Shown here piece after piece: positions 8,722 through 17,983 of a stretch of DNA of 64,000 bases (within the stretch, counting starts at the first letter, position 1; every line of letters starts with the position of its first letter). The DNA lies in contig CAVRRZ010000006.1 of the NCBI GenBank assembly GCA_963723745.1, positions 283,743 through 347,742 of the forward strand. Direction: 5' to 3'. Source of the stretch: CAVRRZ01 sp963723745 (GTDB lineage Bacteria; Actinomycetota; Actinomycetes; Mycobacteriales; Geodermatophilaceae). The notes under the pieces are model-generated. The model searched no databases and was not told where the DNA came from. It saw nothing but the letters and a program-made list of their open reading frames with translations. Both the position numbers and the translations under genes were made by a program.

Positions 8722-9474
8722 ATGGCCGGAGCCATGCGGAGGATGGGGATCTACCTGGGTCTCGTCGAGGACGACGACACCCGCGGCTACGGCCGGTACG
8801 ACTCCCGGCAGCCCGACCAGCTCGACTCCGACCGGCGCTACGGGCGCTATGGCGCGGGCGAGGGGCGGTACGCACCCGGCGACGACAGGTACGGCCCGGG
8901 CGACGACTACGACGACCGGTACGCGGGCCCGGCCTACGCCGGCGAGGACTACGCGGCCGACGGTTACGCCGACGACGTCGAGGCCGAGCGTCCCGCCCCG
9001 GTGCGCGAGGCCGAGCCCCTGGCCGCCCGCCGGGCCGGCGGCCCCCGTCCGCTGGGCCTGGCCCCGGCCGGCCAGTCCGCGTCCCGCCTCGGGAACGCCG
9101 GTCCGGCCACCGCCGGGGCCACGGGCCTCGCCGTCCGCGAACCGGTCGCCGCGGCCGCGCCGGAGCCCGCCCCGGCACCGGCCGCCGCGCCGCAGCCCTA
9201 CCGGATCACCACGCTGCACCCCCGCACGTACAACGAGGCGCGGGTGATCGGTGAGCGCTTCCGTGACGGGCTGCCGGTCATCATGAACCTGACCGAGATG
9301 GACGACGCCGACGCCAAGCGGCTGGTCGACTTCGCCGCCGGTCTGTCGTTCGGCCTGCGCGGTAGCATCGAGCGGGTCACGGCCAAGGTGTTCCTGCTGA
9401 GTCCGCAGAACGTCGACGTGACCGCTGAGGACAAGGCGCGGATCCGCGAAGGCGGGTTCTTCAACCAGTCCTGA
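8722..9474 (+). CDS. sepF: Cell division protein SepF
   Basis: SepF anchors FtsZ filaments to the membrane. I chose the ATG at 8722 because it follows a strong GGGGGAGG site and gives the expected amphipathic membrane-binding N-terminus MAGAMRRMGIYLGLVEDD. A linker of about 120 residues is very rich in Tyr, Gly and Asp with a repeating RYG/RYD pattern. The globular SepF domain occupies roughly residues 155-250 (TLHPRTYNEARVIGERF, then VIMNLTEMDDADAKRLVDF). Length is 250 residues. The repetitive low-complexity linker is longer than in many homologues. Confidence 0.94.
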   Translation: MAGAMRRMGIYLGLVEDDDTRGYGRYDSRQPDQLDSDRRYGRYGAGEGRYAPGDDRYGPGDDYDDRYAGPAYAGEDYAADGYADDVEAERPAPVREAEPLAARRAGGPRPLGLAPAGQSASRLGNAGPATAGATGLAVREPVAAAAPEPAPAPAAAPQPYRITTLHPRTYNEARVIGERFRDGLPVIMNLTEMDDADAKRLVDFAAGLSFGLRGSIERVTAKVFLLSPQNVDVTAEDKARIREGGFFNQS

Positions 9475-9544
9475 GCGCGGCGCCGGTTACCATGACCCAG
9501 GACCGGTGAGACGGCACGAGGCGTGCCCCGACTGAACGAGGACC

Positions 9545-9838
9545 GTGGCTCTTCTCTGGCAGATCGTCTCTTCGGTGCTGCTCGTCTTCCTGATCCTGCT
9601 GTTCGCGCGGTTCGTCGTCGACTGGGTCATGGTCCTGGCGCGCAGTTGGCGCCCGACCGGCCTGGTCGCGGCGGGTCTCGAGGTCGTGTACACCACCACC
9701 GACCCGCCGCTGAAGGCAGTCCGCAAGGTCATCCCGCCCCTGAACCTGGGGTCCATCAGGCTGGACCTCGGGTTTATGGTTCTCCTGATCGCCGTGGTGA
9801 TCCTGCGTGGTGTGACGATGTCGTTGGCCAGCAGGTGA
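9545..9838 (+). CDS. YggT family membrane protein
   Basis: A 97-residue protein with two hydrophobic segments (about residues 3-25 and 72-92) and the family motif TDPPLKAVRKVIPPLNLGSI between them. YggT proteins lie next to sepF and divIVA in actinobacteria and cyanobacteria and are linked to division, osmotic or envelope functions, but the biochemical role is not settled. The GTG at 9545 is followed at once by the first membrane segment. The gene lies between sepF and wag31. Confidence 0.88.
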   Translation: MALLWQIVSSVLLVFLILLFARFVVDWVMVLARSWRPTGLVAAGLEVVYTTTDPPLKAVRKVIPPLNLGSIRLDLGFMVLLIAVVILRGVTMSLASR

Positions 9839-9938
9839 CCGCTGACTCCCCTGGGTCAGGGCCGTGGCGCGGGTGTGGTCGCCGACCTGCTCGTCCGAGA
9901 ACGTCCCTGTTCCCGCCGTCCGACCTGAGGTGACCCCG

Positions 9939-10667
9939 ATGCCACCTAACTCCTGCCGACGTGCACAACGTCGTCTTCAAGAAGCCACCCATCGGCAAGC
10001 GGGGCTACGACGAGGACGAGGTCGACGCCTTCCTCGACGTCGTGGAGGCCGAGCTCGCCCGCCTGATCGAGGAGAACAACGAGCTGCGCGCGGGCGCGGG
10101 CCGGCCCCGCAGCGAGGCGCCCGTCGAGCAGCCCGCTCCCGCTCCGGCGCCCGCTCCGGCGGCCGCGCCGCGGCCCCTGCCGCGCCGCGCGAGGACGACA
10201 GCGCGCGCGCCTCGCGCATGCTGGCGCTGGCCACCGAGACGGCCGACCGCTACGTCAACGAGGCGAAGACGCAGGCGGAGCAGATGCTCACCAGCGCCAA
10301 GACCAACAGCGAGCGGCTGATGTCCGACGCCCGCCAGAAGAGCGAGCAGATGGTCACCGAGGCCAAGCACCGCGCCGACACGATGGTCGGTGACGCGCGC
10401 ACGCGCGCCGAGACCATGGAGCGGGAGGCCCGAGCCAAGGCCGCCGCGCTCGACCAGGACGCCGAGCGCCGGCACTCCGAGGCCATGGGGTCGCTGGAGG
10501 AGAAGCGGAGCAGCCTCGAGCGGAAGATCGAGGAGCTGCGCACCTTCGAGCGGGAGTACCGCACCCGTCTGCGTTCCTACCTCGAGTCGCACCTGCGCGA
10601 CCTCGACAGCCGCGGGTCGGCCGAGCCGGCCACCGCCGGCCGGCAGAACCAGCACGCGCCGGCCTAG
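9939..10667 (+). CDS. wag31: DivIVA/Wag31 polar growth protein, frame broken in this sequence
   Basis: Wag31 (DivIVA) is the coiled-coil scaffold that recruits the cell wall machinery to poles and septa in actinobacteria. The start is ATG at 9939, where correcting one extra C (9945-9946) gives MPLTPADVHNV followed by FKKPPIGKRGYDEDEVDAFLD, the conserved N-terminal lipid-binding domain. A Pro/Ala-rich linker follows. A second frame change between about 10100 and 10180 leads into a long heptad-rich coiled coil (DRYVNEAKTQAEQMLTSAK through ELRTFEREYRTRLRSYLESH). Corrected length is about 240 residues. Wag31 is essential in mycobacteria, so I treat both breaks as sequence errors. Confidence 0.85.
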   Translation: MPPNSCRRAQRRLQEATHRQAGLRRGRGRRLPRRRGGRARPPDRGEQRAARGRGPAPQRGARRAARSRSGARSGGRAAAPAAPREDDSARASRMLALATETADRYVNEAKTQAEQMLTSAKTNSERLMSDARQKSEQMVTEAKHRADTMVGDARTRAETMEREARAKAAALDQDAERRHSEAMGSLEEKRSSLERKIEELRTFEREYRTRLRSYLESHLRDLDSRGSAEPATAGRQNQHAPA

Positions 10668-10677
10668 AACCCGATCC

Positions 10678-10718
10678 GCCGACGGGCCCCCGGACCATGC
10701 GTCCGGGGGCCCGTCGGC
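10678..10718 (+). terminator. Strong hairpin after wag31
   Basis: Perfect 17-bp inverted repeat (10678-10694 and 10702-10718, arms beginning GCCGACGGGCCC) with the 7-base loop CCATGCG, 10 bases after the wag31 stop. There is no T-run, as is common in actinobacteria. It probably marks the end of the dcw transcript. Confidence 0.8.
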
Positions 10719-10792
10719 GTTCCGGGACGGAAATCGCTCGCCGTGCGGCGCGTGGCGCGGCGCTGAACGGGCGGACGCGCCGATCTCCCGCC

Positions 10793-10798
10793 TAGAGT
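10793..10798 (+). promoter_or_regulatory. -10 element TAGAGT, leaderless layout
   Basis: TAGAGT lies exactly 6 bases before the GTG at 10805, with no Shine-Dalgarno sequence between. This is the usual spacing for transcription starting on the first base of the start codon in actinobacteria. Confidence 0.6.
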
Positions 10799-10804
10799 CG
10801 AGCC

Positions 10805-11563
10805 GTGATCTTGGCTGCCGGACTGCTGGTGCTGGCCGGTCTCGGCCTCTTCGTCGCGGGGGTCGCGACGGGTGCGACGGTGCTCTACTGGTTGTGCGTG
10901 GTCGCCTGCGGCGCCGCCGGCGTGTTGCTCTTCCTCGCCTGGCGGACGATGAAGGCCGCGGCTGCGCCCTCCGGCACCCAGCCCCCCACAGCTGTCGGCC
11001 GGGACGAGGAACGGGCCGCCGAGAAGGGCTCGACCGCCGAGAAGGCCCCGAGCGGCGAGCAGCCCGGGAGCGGGGCCGTGACACCCGCGGCCGGGACGCC
11101 GGAGCCGTCGACCACGGGGTCCGCGCAGACGGCCGCTGCGGCCGGAGCCACGGCCGCCTCCGTCGCCGACGCACCCGACGGGGCTGCCGGGCCGGGCGCG
11201 TCCGGCGCACCCGCCGAGCCGGCCTCGGCGCCGGCGACGACCGGAGCCCCGGCGTCCGGGACCACGCACGCGCACCGCGGCGGACCGCCGGACGGCGAAC
11301 CGCTGCCGGGCGAGCCGCCGCTGGAGGAGGTAGAGGTCACCGACCTGCTCCTGGTCGTCGATCTCTCCGACGAGGTGCTCGTCGTCGACGAGCACCCGCG
11401 CTACCACCTCGCCGCCTGCCGCTGGCTGATCGGCCGCGAGACGATCCCGCTGCCCATCGACGAGGCGCGCACCGACGGGTTCACCCCGTGCGGGATCTGT
11501 GCGCCCGACCGGCACCTCGCCGACCTCGAGCGTTCCCGGAAGGCCGGCCGCCGCACCTCCTGA
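10805..11563 (+). CDS. Conserved actinobacterial membrane protein of unknown function
   Basis: A 252-residue protein with two hydrophobic segments at the N-terminus (about residues 2-20 and 24-45), then about 110 residues of low-complexity Ala/Pro/Gly/Thr sequence, then a conserved C-terminal domain of about 75 residues: EEVEVTDLLLVVDLSDEVLV, HPRYHLAACRWLIGRE and FTPCGICAPDRHLADLE. The pattern HP.YH..C and PCG.C resembles a small metal- or redox-active Cys/His site, seen in similar proteins next to actinobacterial dcw and ileS genes. Function is unknown. It converges on ileS, leaving 36 bases between the stops. Confidence 0.7.
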   Translation: MILAAGLLVLAGLGLFVAGVATGATVLYWLCVVACGAAGVLLFLAWRTMKAAAAPSGTQPPTAVGRDEERAAEKGSTAEKAPSGEQPGSGAVTPAAGTPEPSTTGSAQTAAAAGATAASVADAPDGAAGPGASGAPAEPASAPATTGAPASGTTHAHRGGPPDGEPLPGEPPLEEVEVTDLLLVVDLSDEVLVVDEHPRYHLAACRWLIGRETIPLPIDEARTDGFTPCGICAPDRHLADLERSRKAGRRTS

Positions 11564-11599
11564 CCGGCGCAGCGGCAGCCTCGGCCGCCGGCGTCGCGC

Positions 11600-14500
11600 T
11601 CACGCCTTGTCGATCCAGATCCGCAGCCCCGCGGGACCCTCGATCCCTGCACCGGGGCCGGGGGCGCCCGGCGTGCACCGCGGTGGCCAGCACCTCGCCG
11701 GCCGACTGCTCGCGCGTGCTCGGTCAAGCGCCTGGGCCATCGCGCCGTCCGCCGGTCCACCACAGCTCGATGCGGTCGCTGACCTCGAGGCCGCTGCTCT
11801 TGCGGGCCTCCTGGACCAGCCGGACGGCCTCGCGGACCAGGCCGGCCCGCTCGAGCTCGGGGGTCAGCGTCAGGTCGAGCGCGACGGTCAGCCCGCCCTC
11901 GCTGGCCACGGTCCAGCCCTCGCGCGGCGTCTCGGTGACGATCAGGTCGCCCTCGTCGAGCGGCACGGGCGTCCCGTCGACGTCCACGGTGGCCGTGCCG
12001 GCGCGGTAGGCGGCGACCAGTTCGACGGGGTCGGCCGCGGCGACGGCCCTGGCGACGGCCTGGACCTGCTTGCCCACCCGTCGTCCGACCGCCCGGAAGT
12101 CGATCTTGACGGACGACGTCGACCAGGTCGCCGCCCACGGACGACAGGTCGGCGAGGTCCTGCACGTTGAGCTCGTCGGCGACCTCGGCGACGAGGTCAC
12201 GGGGCAGCGCCGACCAGCCGGGCGCCGCGACGAGGGCACGGGCCAGCGGCTGGCGGGTGCGCACCTTCGCCTACGTGCGCGCCGAACGGCCGAGCTCGAC
12301 CAGCCGGCGGACGAGCGCCACCTGCGCCACCAGTGCGTCGTCGCGGGCGTCGGCGTCGACCGTCCGGCCACGAGGCCAGGTGCACCGAGTCGGCGGCCCC
12401 GTTCTCGACCTGCCGGCCCAGACCTGGGAGACGGCCCGCGCCCACACCTCCTCGGTGACGAACGGGGTGAACGGCGCCATCAGCCGGGTCAGTCCGTCCA
12501 GCACCTCGTGCAGGGTGCCCAGGGCCGCCGGGTCGCCGTCCCAGAAGCGCCGGCGGGAGCGGCGGACGTACCAGTTGGACAGGTCGTCGACGAAGCTCGG
12601 CGAGCAGCCGGCCGGCGCGTCTGGGTGTCGAAGTCCTCCAGCGCCGTCGGTGACGCCCTCGGTGACGGCGGCGAGCTCGGCCAGCGCCCAGCGGTCCAGC
12701 AGCGGGCGTTCGGCCCGCGGCGGGGGCAGGCGCGACGGCCGGATCCCAGCCGTTGGCCTCGGCGTAGAGGGTGAAGAAGCTGGCGGTGTTCCAGTAGGTG
12801 AGCAGCACCTTGCGGACCACCTCGGAGAGCGTCTCGTGCCCGACCCGGCGGGCCGACCACGGCGAGCCGCCGGCCAGCATGAACCAGCGGACGGCGTCGG
12901 CGCCGTGCCGGTCCATCAGCGGGATCGGCTCGAGGATGTTGCCCAGGTGCTTGCTCATCTTGCGGCCGTCCTCGGCGAGGATGTGGCCCAGGCACAGCAC
13001 GTTCTCGTAGGAGCTCTTCGGTCGAACACCAGCGTGCCGACCGCCATCAGCGTGTAGAACCAGCCGCGGGTCTGGTCGATCGCCTCGCAGATGAACTGCG
13101 CCGGGTAGGCGGCCTCGAACTCCGCCTGGTTGCGGTGCGGCGCACCCCACTGGGCGAACGGCATCGAGCCCGAGTCGTACCAGGCGTCGATCACCTGCGG
13201 ACGCGGCGGTACGTGCCCTCCTCGCCGGGCAGCGGTGAAGGTGACGTCGTCGATGAACGGCCGGTGCGGGTCCAGGTCGGAGAGGTCGCGGCCGGTCAGC
13301 TCGGACAGCTCGGCCAGCGAGCCGACGGCGACCAGCCGCGCCGGGTCGGCGTCGTTGCGCCAGATCGGCAGCGGCGTGCCCCAGTACCGGTCCCGGGACA
13401 GCGCCCAGTCGACGTTGTTGCTCAGCCAGTCGCCGTAGCGGCCGCACTTGATGTTCTCGGGGTACCAGTTCGTCTTCTCGTTCTCGGCGAGCAGCTGGTC
13501 CTTGATCTGCCGACGTGCGGATGTACCAGGACGGCTGCGCGTAGTACATCAGCGGCGTGTGGCAGCGCCAGCAGTGCGGATAGCTGTGCTCGTAGCGCTG
13601 CTCGCGGAACAGCACGCCGCGGCTCTTCAGGTCCTCGACCAGCGTCGGGTCCGCCGCCTTGAAGAAGTGCCCGCCCGACGAGCGGGACGTCGGGCAGGAA
13701 GTGACCGGTCGGCGTCGATCGGGTTGACCACCGGCATGCCGTAGCCGCGGCAGACGGCGAGGTCGTCGGCGCCGAAGGCGGGGGACTGGTGCACCAGCCC
13801 GGTGCCGTCCTCGGTCGTGACGTAGTCGGCCAGGACGACGTAGTGCGCGTTGACCGGCCGCCGTCCTCGGCGGGGAAGTCGACCAGCTCGAACGGGCGCT
13901 GGTAGGTCACCCGCTCCCAGTCGCGGCCCGCGGTGCGGGCCAGGACCTCGACGCCGTCCTCGCCGAGCACGGCGGTCAGCAGCGGCTCGGCGACGACGAA
14001 GGTGCCCGACGACGGCCCGTCGCCACGACCCGCGCGACCACGTAGGTGACGTCGGGGTGCACGGCGACGGCGGTGTTCGACGGCAGCGTCCACGGCGTCG
14101 TCGTCCAGACCAGCAGGTCGGCCTTGCCGGCCCACTCGCCGCTGGTGACCGGCAGCCGGACGTAGACCGACGGGTCGGTGAGCGTCTCGTAGCCCTGGGC
14201 GACCTCGTGGTCGGACAGCCCGGTGCCGCAGCGGGGGCAGTAGGGGGCGACCCGGTGGTCCTCGACGAGCAGGCCCTTGTCGAAGATCTGCTTGAGCGAC
14301 CACCAGACGCTCTCGATGTAGGCGGGGTCCATCGTCCAGTAGGCCGTGGACATGTCGACCCAGTAGCCCATCCGGTGGGTCAGCTCGGCGAAATCGGCGA
14401 CGTGCCGCTCCACCGACTCCCGGCACCGGGCGTTGAACTCGGCGATGCCGTAGCGCTCGATGTCGGGCTTGCCCGCGAAGCCGAGCTCCTGCTCGACGGC

Positions 14501-14800
14501 GATCTCGACCGGCAGGCCGTGGCAGTCCCAGCCGGCGCGGCGGGGCACGTGCCAGCCCTGCATGGTCTTGAACCGGGGGAAGACGTCCTTGAAGGCGCGG
14601 GCCTCGATGTGGTGGGTGCCCGGCCGGCCGTTGGCGGTGGGCGGCCCCTCGTAGAAGATCCACTGCGGGCGGTCCCGCGGAGGCCTCGAGCGACCGCGCG
14701 AAGACCTTGTCGGCCTCCCAGCGCGTGCAGGATCTGCTGCTCCAGGGCGGGCAGGTCGACCTGCGGGGGCAGTGCGCGGAAGGGGCCGGTCGTGCGTCAC
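11600..14800 (-). CDS. ileS: Isoleucyl-tRNA synthetase (eukaryote-like type), multiple frame breaks in this sequence
   Basis: IleRS charges tRNA-Ile. The start is GTG at 14800 on the minus strand (GTGACGCACGAC), about 10 bases after GGGGAGG. The protein ends GPAGLRIWIDKA at 11600. It is read through at least eight frame changes; each broken stretch continues the same protein (EGPPTANGRP, WDCHGLPVEIAVEQELGF, RVAPYCPRCGTGLSDHE, VIDAWYDSGSMPFAQWG, and the KMSKS loop GRKMSKHLGNILEP). The span is 3201 bases, near the 1040-1070 codons usual for actinobacterial IleRS. The HIGH signature reads GTHH (14609-14620) in an intact stretch, the G-X-H-H variant of eukaryote-like IleRS2. The enzyme is essential unless a second ileS exists elsewhere, so the breaks are most likely sequence errors. 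Confidence 0.9.
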
Positions 14801-14905
14801 GGGGTCCATCCTCCCCGACCCGTCGGCCGCTCCGGTCACCCGTCTCCCGGCCCGGGTGCGCTGCGCGGCGCGGTCGTGCCGTCGCGGTACGGAAGACTGC
14901 GCCCC

Positions 14906-16464
14906 ATGGCGGAGCGGCGGCCGGTGAACACGACGGTCACCGTCGCGCTGGCGCTCGGTGCGCTCGTCGTGCTGGTGGCCGCCGTCGCGCTCCGGCTGGC
15001 CGACCGGCTGGGCCTGCCGTAGCCTGCTGCTCTACCTCGCGCTCGGGGTCCTGGCCTGGGCGAGGGCGGCGCTCGGCGTCCAGTTCGAGGACTTCCGAGC
15101 TCACGCAGAACCTCGGCGTCGCCGCCCTGGTCGTCATCCTCGCCGAGGGCGGGCTGACCACCCGGTGGGCGGACGCTGCGCGGGCGATCGGGCCCGGGCG
15201 GTCACCCTGGCCACCTGGGGGTCGCGGTGAGCGTCGGGGTGACGGCCGCCGTCGCGGTCTGGCTGCTGGACCTGGACTGGGGCTACGCGCTGCTGCTGGC
15301 GGCGGTCATCAGCTCGACCGACGCGGCGGCGGTGTTCGCGATGCTGCGGCGGATCGCCGCTGCCGCGGCGGATCGTGGCGACCGCTCGAGGCCGAGAGCG
15401 GCCTCAACGACGCGCCGGTCATCCTGCTGGTGGCCGCGTTGGTCGACACAGGTGAGCGGCGGCGTCGCCGGCGCCCTGGTGGGTGGTCGCTGCTCGAGGT
15501 GGTCGGCCGAGCTGGTCGGCGGCGCGGTCATCGGCGTGGCCATCGGCTTCGCCGGCGCGTGGGCTGCTGCGCCGCGTCCGCCCTGCCCGTGGCCGGGCTT
15601 CTACCCGCTGGCGACGCTGGCGCTCTGCGTGCTGGCCTTCGCGTCGGCGTCCCTGGTGCACACGTCCGGCTTCGTCGCCGTCTACCTGTGCGGAGTCGTG
15701 CTCGGCAACGTGCCGCTGCCGCACCGGTCGGCCAGCATCGGCTTCGCCGAGGGCATGGCCTCGCTGGCCCAGATCGGGCTGTTCGTGCTGCTCGGCCTGC
15801 TCGCGTCGCCCGCGCGGCTGGCCGACGCGCTCGGTGCCTGCGCTGCGTCGTCGGCGGCGCGCTGCTGCTGGTGGCCCGGCCGCTGTCGGTCGTGGCCAGC
15901 CTCGTCGTGGTTCCGCATACCGTGGCGCGCAGCAGGCGTTCATCTCGTGGGCGGGGCTGCGCGGCGCCGTCCCGATCGTCCTGGCCACCTTCCCGCTGAC
16001 CGCGCAGCGTGCCCGGGGCGACTGCGGATCTTCGACACGGTCTTCGTGCTCGTGGTCGTCTTCACCGTGGTGCAGGGCGGGTCGCTGCCCTGGGTCGCCC
16101 GGCGGCTCGGCATCGCGCGCGCCGGCCGGTGCCGCGCGAGGTGCGAGGTCGAGTCGGCGCCGCTGGACGAGCTCGACGCCGACCTGCATGCAGGTCACCG
16201 TGCCGCCCGGGTCCCGGCTGCACGGGGTCTACCTGCCCGAGCTGCGGCTGCCCGAGGACGCCGCCGTCGTGCTCGATCGTCCGCGAGGGGCGGTCCTTCG
16301 TGCCCGACCACACGACCCGGCTGCGTGCGCGGGGACCAGGCGCTGCTCGTCGTCCGCCCGCCGTTCCCGGGCGCGAGGCCGAGCGCCGGCTGCGCGCGGT
16401 CAGCCGGGCGGCCGGCTGGCCTAGCTGGCGCGGCGAGACCGGCGCACGGTCGGACACCGACTGA
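14906..16464 (+). pseudogene. NhaP2/CvrA-type K+(Na+)/H+ antiporter with TrkA-C domain, many frame breaks
   Basis: Corrected across at least seven small frame changes, this is a monovalent cation:proton antiporter of about 515 residues. Twelve or so membrane segments begin at LLLYLALGVLAW and include the CPA motifs SSTDAAAVFAMLR and SGLNDAPVILLV, then GFVAVYLCGVVLGNVPLP and SWAGLRGAVPIVLA. After the membrane part come LDELDADLMQVTVPPGSR and the regulatory TrkA-C domain (HGVYLPELRLPEDAAVV to GDQALLVVRPPF). It starts at ATG 14906, 106 bases from ileS and divergent from it. The breaks have the same one-base character as those in neighbouring essential genes, so the gene may be intact in the organism. 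The transported ion cannot be told from sequence. Confidence 0.8.
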
Positions 16465-16580
16465 CGCCCGCTCGCGGCGGCGAGCGGGGCGCGCCCGGCG
16501 GGGTGTCGTGGCATGGTGATCGCGGGGGCGCCGTCGCCACGCGACGCCCAGGTGTCCGGCCCGACCTCGGGAGCGCGCTC

Positions 16581-17874
16581 ATGCGGTTCCTCTTCCGGCC
16601 CCCCGCCGCCGACGCGACAGGCCTGCTGACGCTGCCGTGGGACGAGCCGCTGGCGGAGTGGGACCCGGCGCTCCTGCTGGAGGTCCCGCAGCGCGGCATC
16701 TCTCGGCACGTCGTGCGCTTCGTCGCCACCGGCGGGCAGGTCTTCGCCCTCAAGGAGATCAACGAGCGACTGGCCCGCCACGAGTACGCGCTGCTCGGCC
16801 GAGTTCGAGGAGGAGGGGCTGCCGACGGTCTCGGTGCTCGGCATCTGCGTCGACCGGCCCGACGACCAGGAGGCGATCCTGGTGACCCGCTACCTCGAGT
16901 ACTCGATGTCCTACCGCTGGCTGTTCTCCCGTCCGCAGCGGAGACCACTCGGCCGAGCAGCTGCTCGACACGATGGTGGAGCTGCTGGTCCGGCTGCACC
17001 TGGCCGGGGTCTTCTGGGGCGACTGCTCGCTGTCGAACACGCTGTTCCGGCTCGACGCCGGCGCCCTGGCCGCCTACCTGGTCGACGCCGAGACCGTCAG
17101 AGCGGTACCCCACGCTGTCGCCGGGCCAGCGCGCCTACGACGTCGACCTCGCCCGGGAGCGGGTCGGCGCCGAACTGCTCGACCTGCGGTTCGGCGGGCT
17201 GCTGCCCGACGGACATCGACCCGATCGAGATCGCCGAGAGCCTGCCGCGCCGCTACGAGGCGCTGTGGGACGAGGTGACCCACGAGGAGGTCTTCGGCGC
17301 TCGAGGAGCAGCAGTACCGCATCGCCGAGCGGCTGCAGCGGCTCAACGACCTGGGCTTCGACGTCGGCGAGGTGGAGCTCATCACGTCCGACGAAGGGGC
17401 CAAGCTGCGCGTGCGAGACCCGGGTCGCCGAGCCCGGCCAGCACCGCCGCGAGCTGTTCCGGCTGACCGGGCTCGAGGTGCAGGAGCGCCAGGCGCGCCG
17501 GCTGCTCAACGACATCCGAGCCTTCCGGGCGTAGCTGGAGCAGCAGAGCCGGCGGGCCGGTCGACGGAGCGCATACGCCGCCCACCGCTGGCTCGGCCGA
17601 GGTCTACCAGCCGGTCGTCGAGGCGATCCCGCCCGAGCTGGTCGGCCGGCTGGCGCCCGGCCGAGGTGTTCCACGAGGTGCTCGAGCACCGCTGGTTCCT
17701 CTCCGAGCAGGCCCGGCGGGACGTCGGGACGGCGGAGGCGGCGCAGTCCTACTTCGACACCGTGCTGCCGCGACGCCGGCGGAGGTGACCACGCCGTCGG
17801 TGATCGCCGAGCCGCGGCCGGAAGAAGGCGGCCGACGACGGTCCGACGTCTCGCGACGGGAATCGCCCAGATAA
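16581..17874 (+). pseudogene. DUF4032 family protein (kinase-like fold), many frame breaks
   Basis: From ATG 16581 (MRFLFRPPAADATGLLTLPW) the corrected protein is a DUF4032 protein of about 425 residues with a lipopolysaccharide-kinase-like fold. The N-terminal lobe has VFALKEINERLARHEYALL; the catalytic-loop-like stretch is HLAGVFWGDCSLSNTLFRLD, and a DAETV segment follows. The C-terminal DUF4032 half has GEVELITSDEGAKLRV, HRRELFRLTGLEVQERQARR and VFHEVLEHRWFLSEQA. At least six single-base breaks occur, for example one extra C near 16801 (LLGEFEEEGLP). The end is uncertain: the frame stops at 17788, but a frame continuing TPAEVTTPSVIAEPRPE runs to TAA at 17874. Substrate and role are unknown. 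Confidence 0.75.
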
Positions 17875-17897
17875 CGATCGCGGTCGCGCCGTTCGAA

Positions 17898-17955
17898 TTG
17901 ACAGGCGACTGTGGCCTGCACCACTCTCCGAGCACGGTGGTGACTCACCGTGCTC
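17898..17955 (+). promoter_or_regulatory. Promoter and candidate operator of the sugar uptake operon
   Basis: TTGACA at 17898-17903 is followed 18 bases later by CACTCT (17922-17927), a weak -10. A perfect 10-bp inverted repeat GAGCACGGTG / CACCGTGCTC (17930-17939 and 17946-17955, 6-base spacer) sits over the expected transcription start, where a repressor would block initiation. It lies 28 bases before the binding-protein gene. No regulator gene is adjacent. Confidence 0.45.
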
Positions 17956-17983
17956 CCGCGGACGCCAACGGAGGCGATGACCG

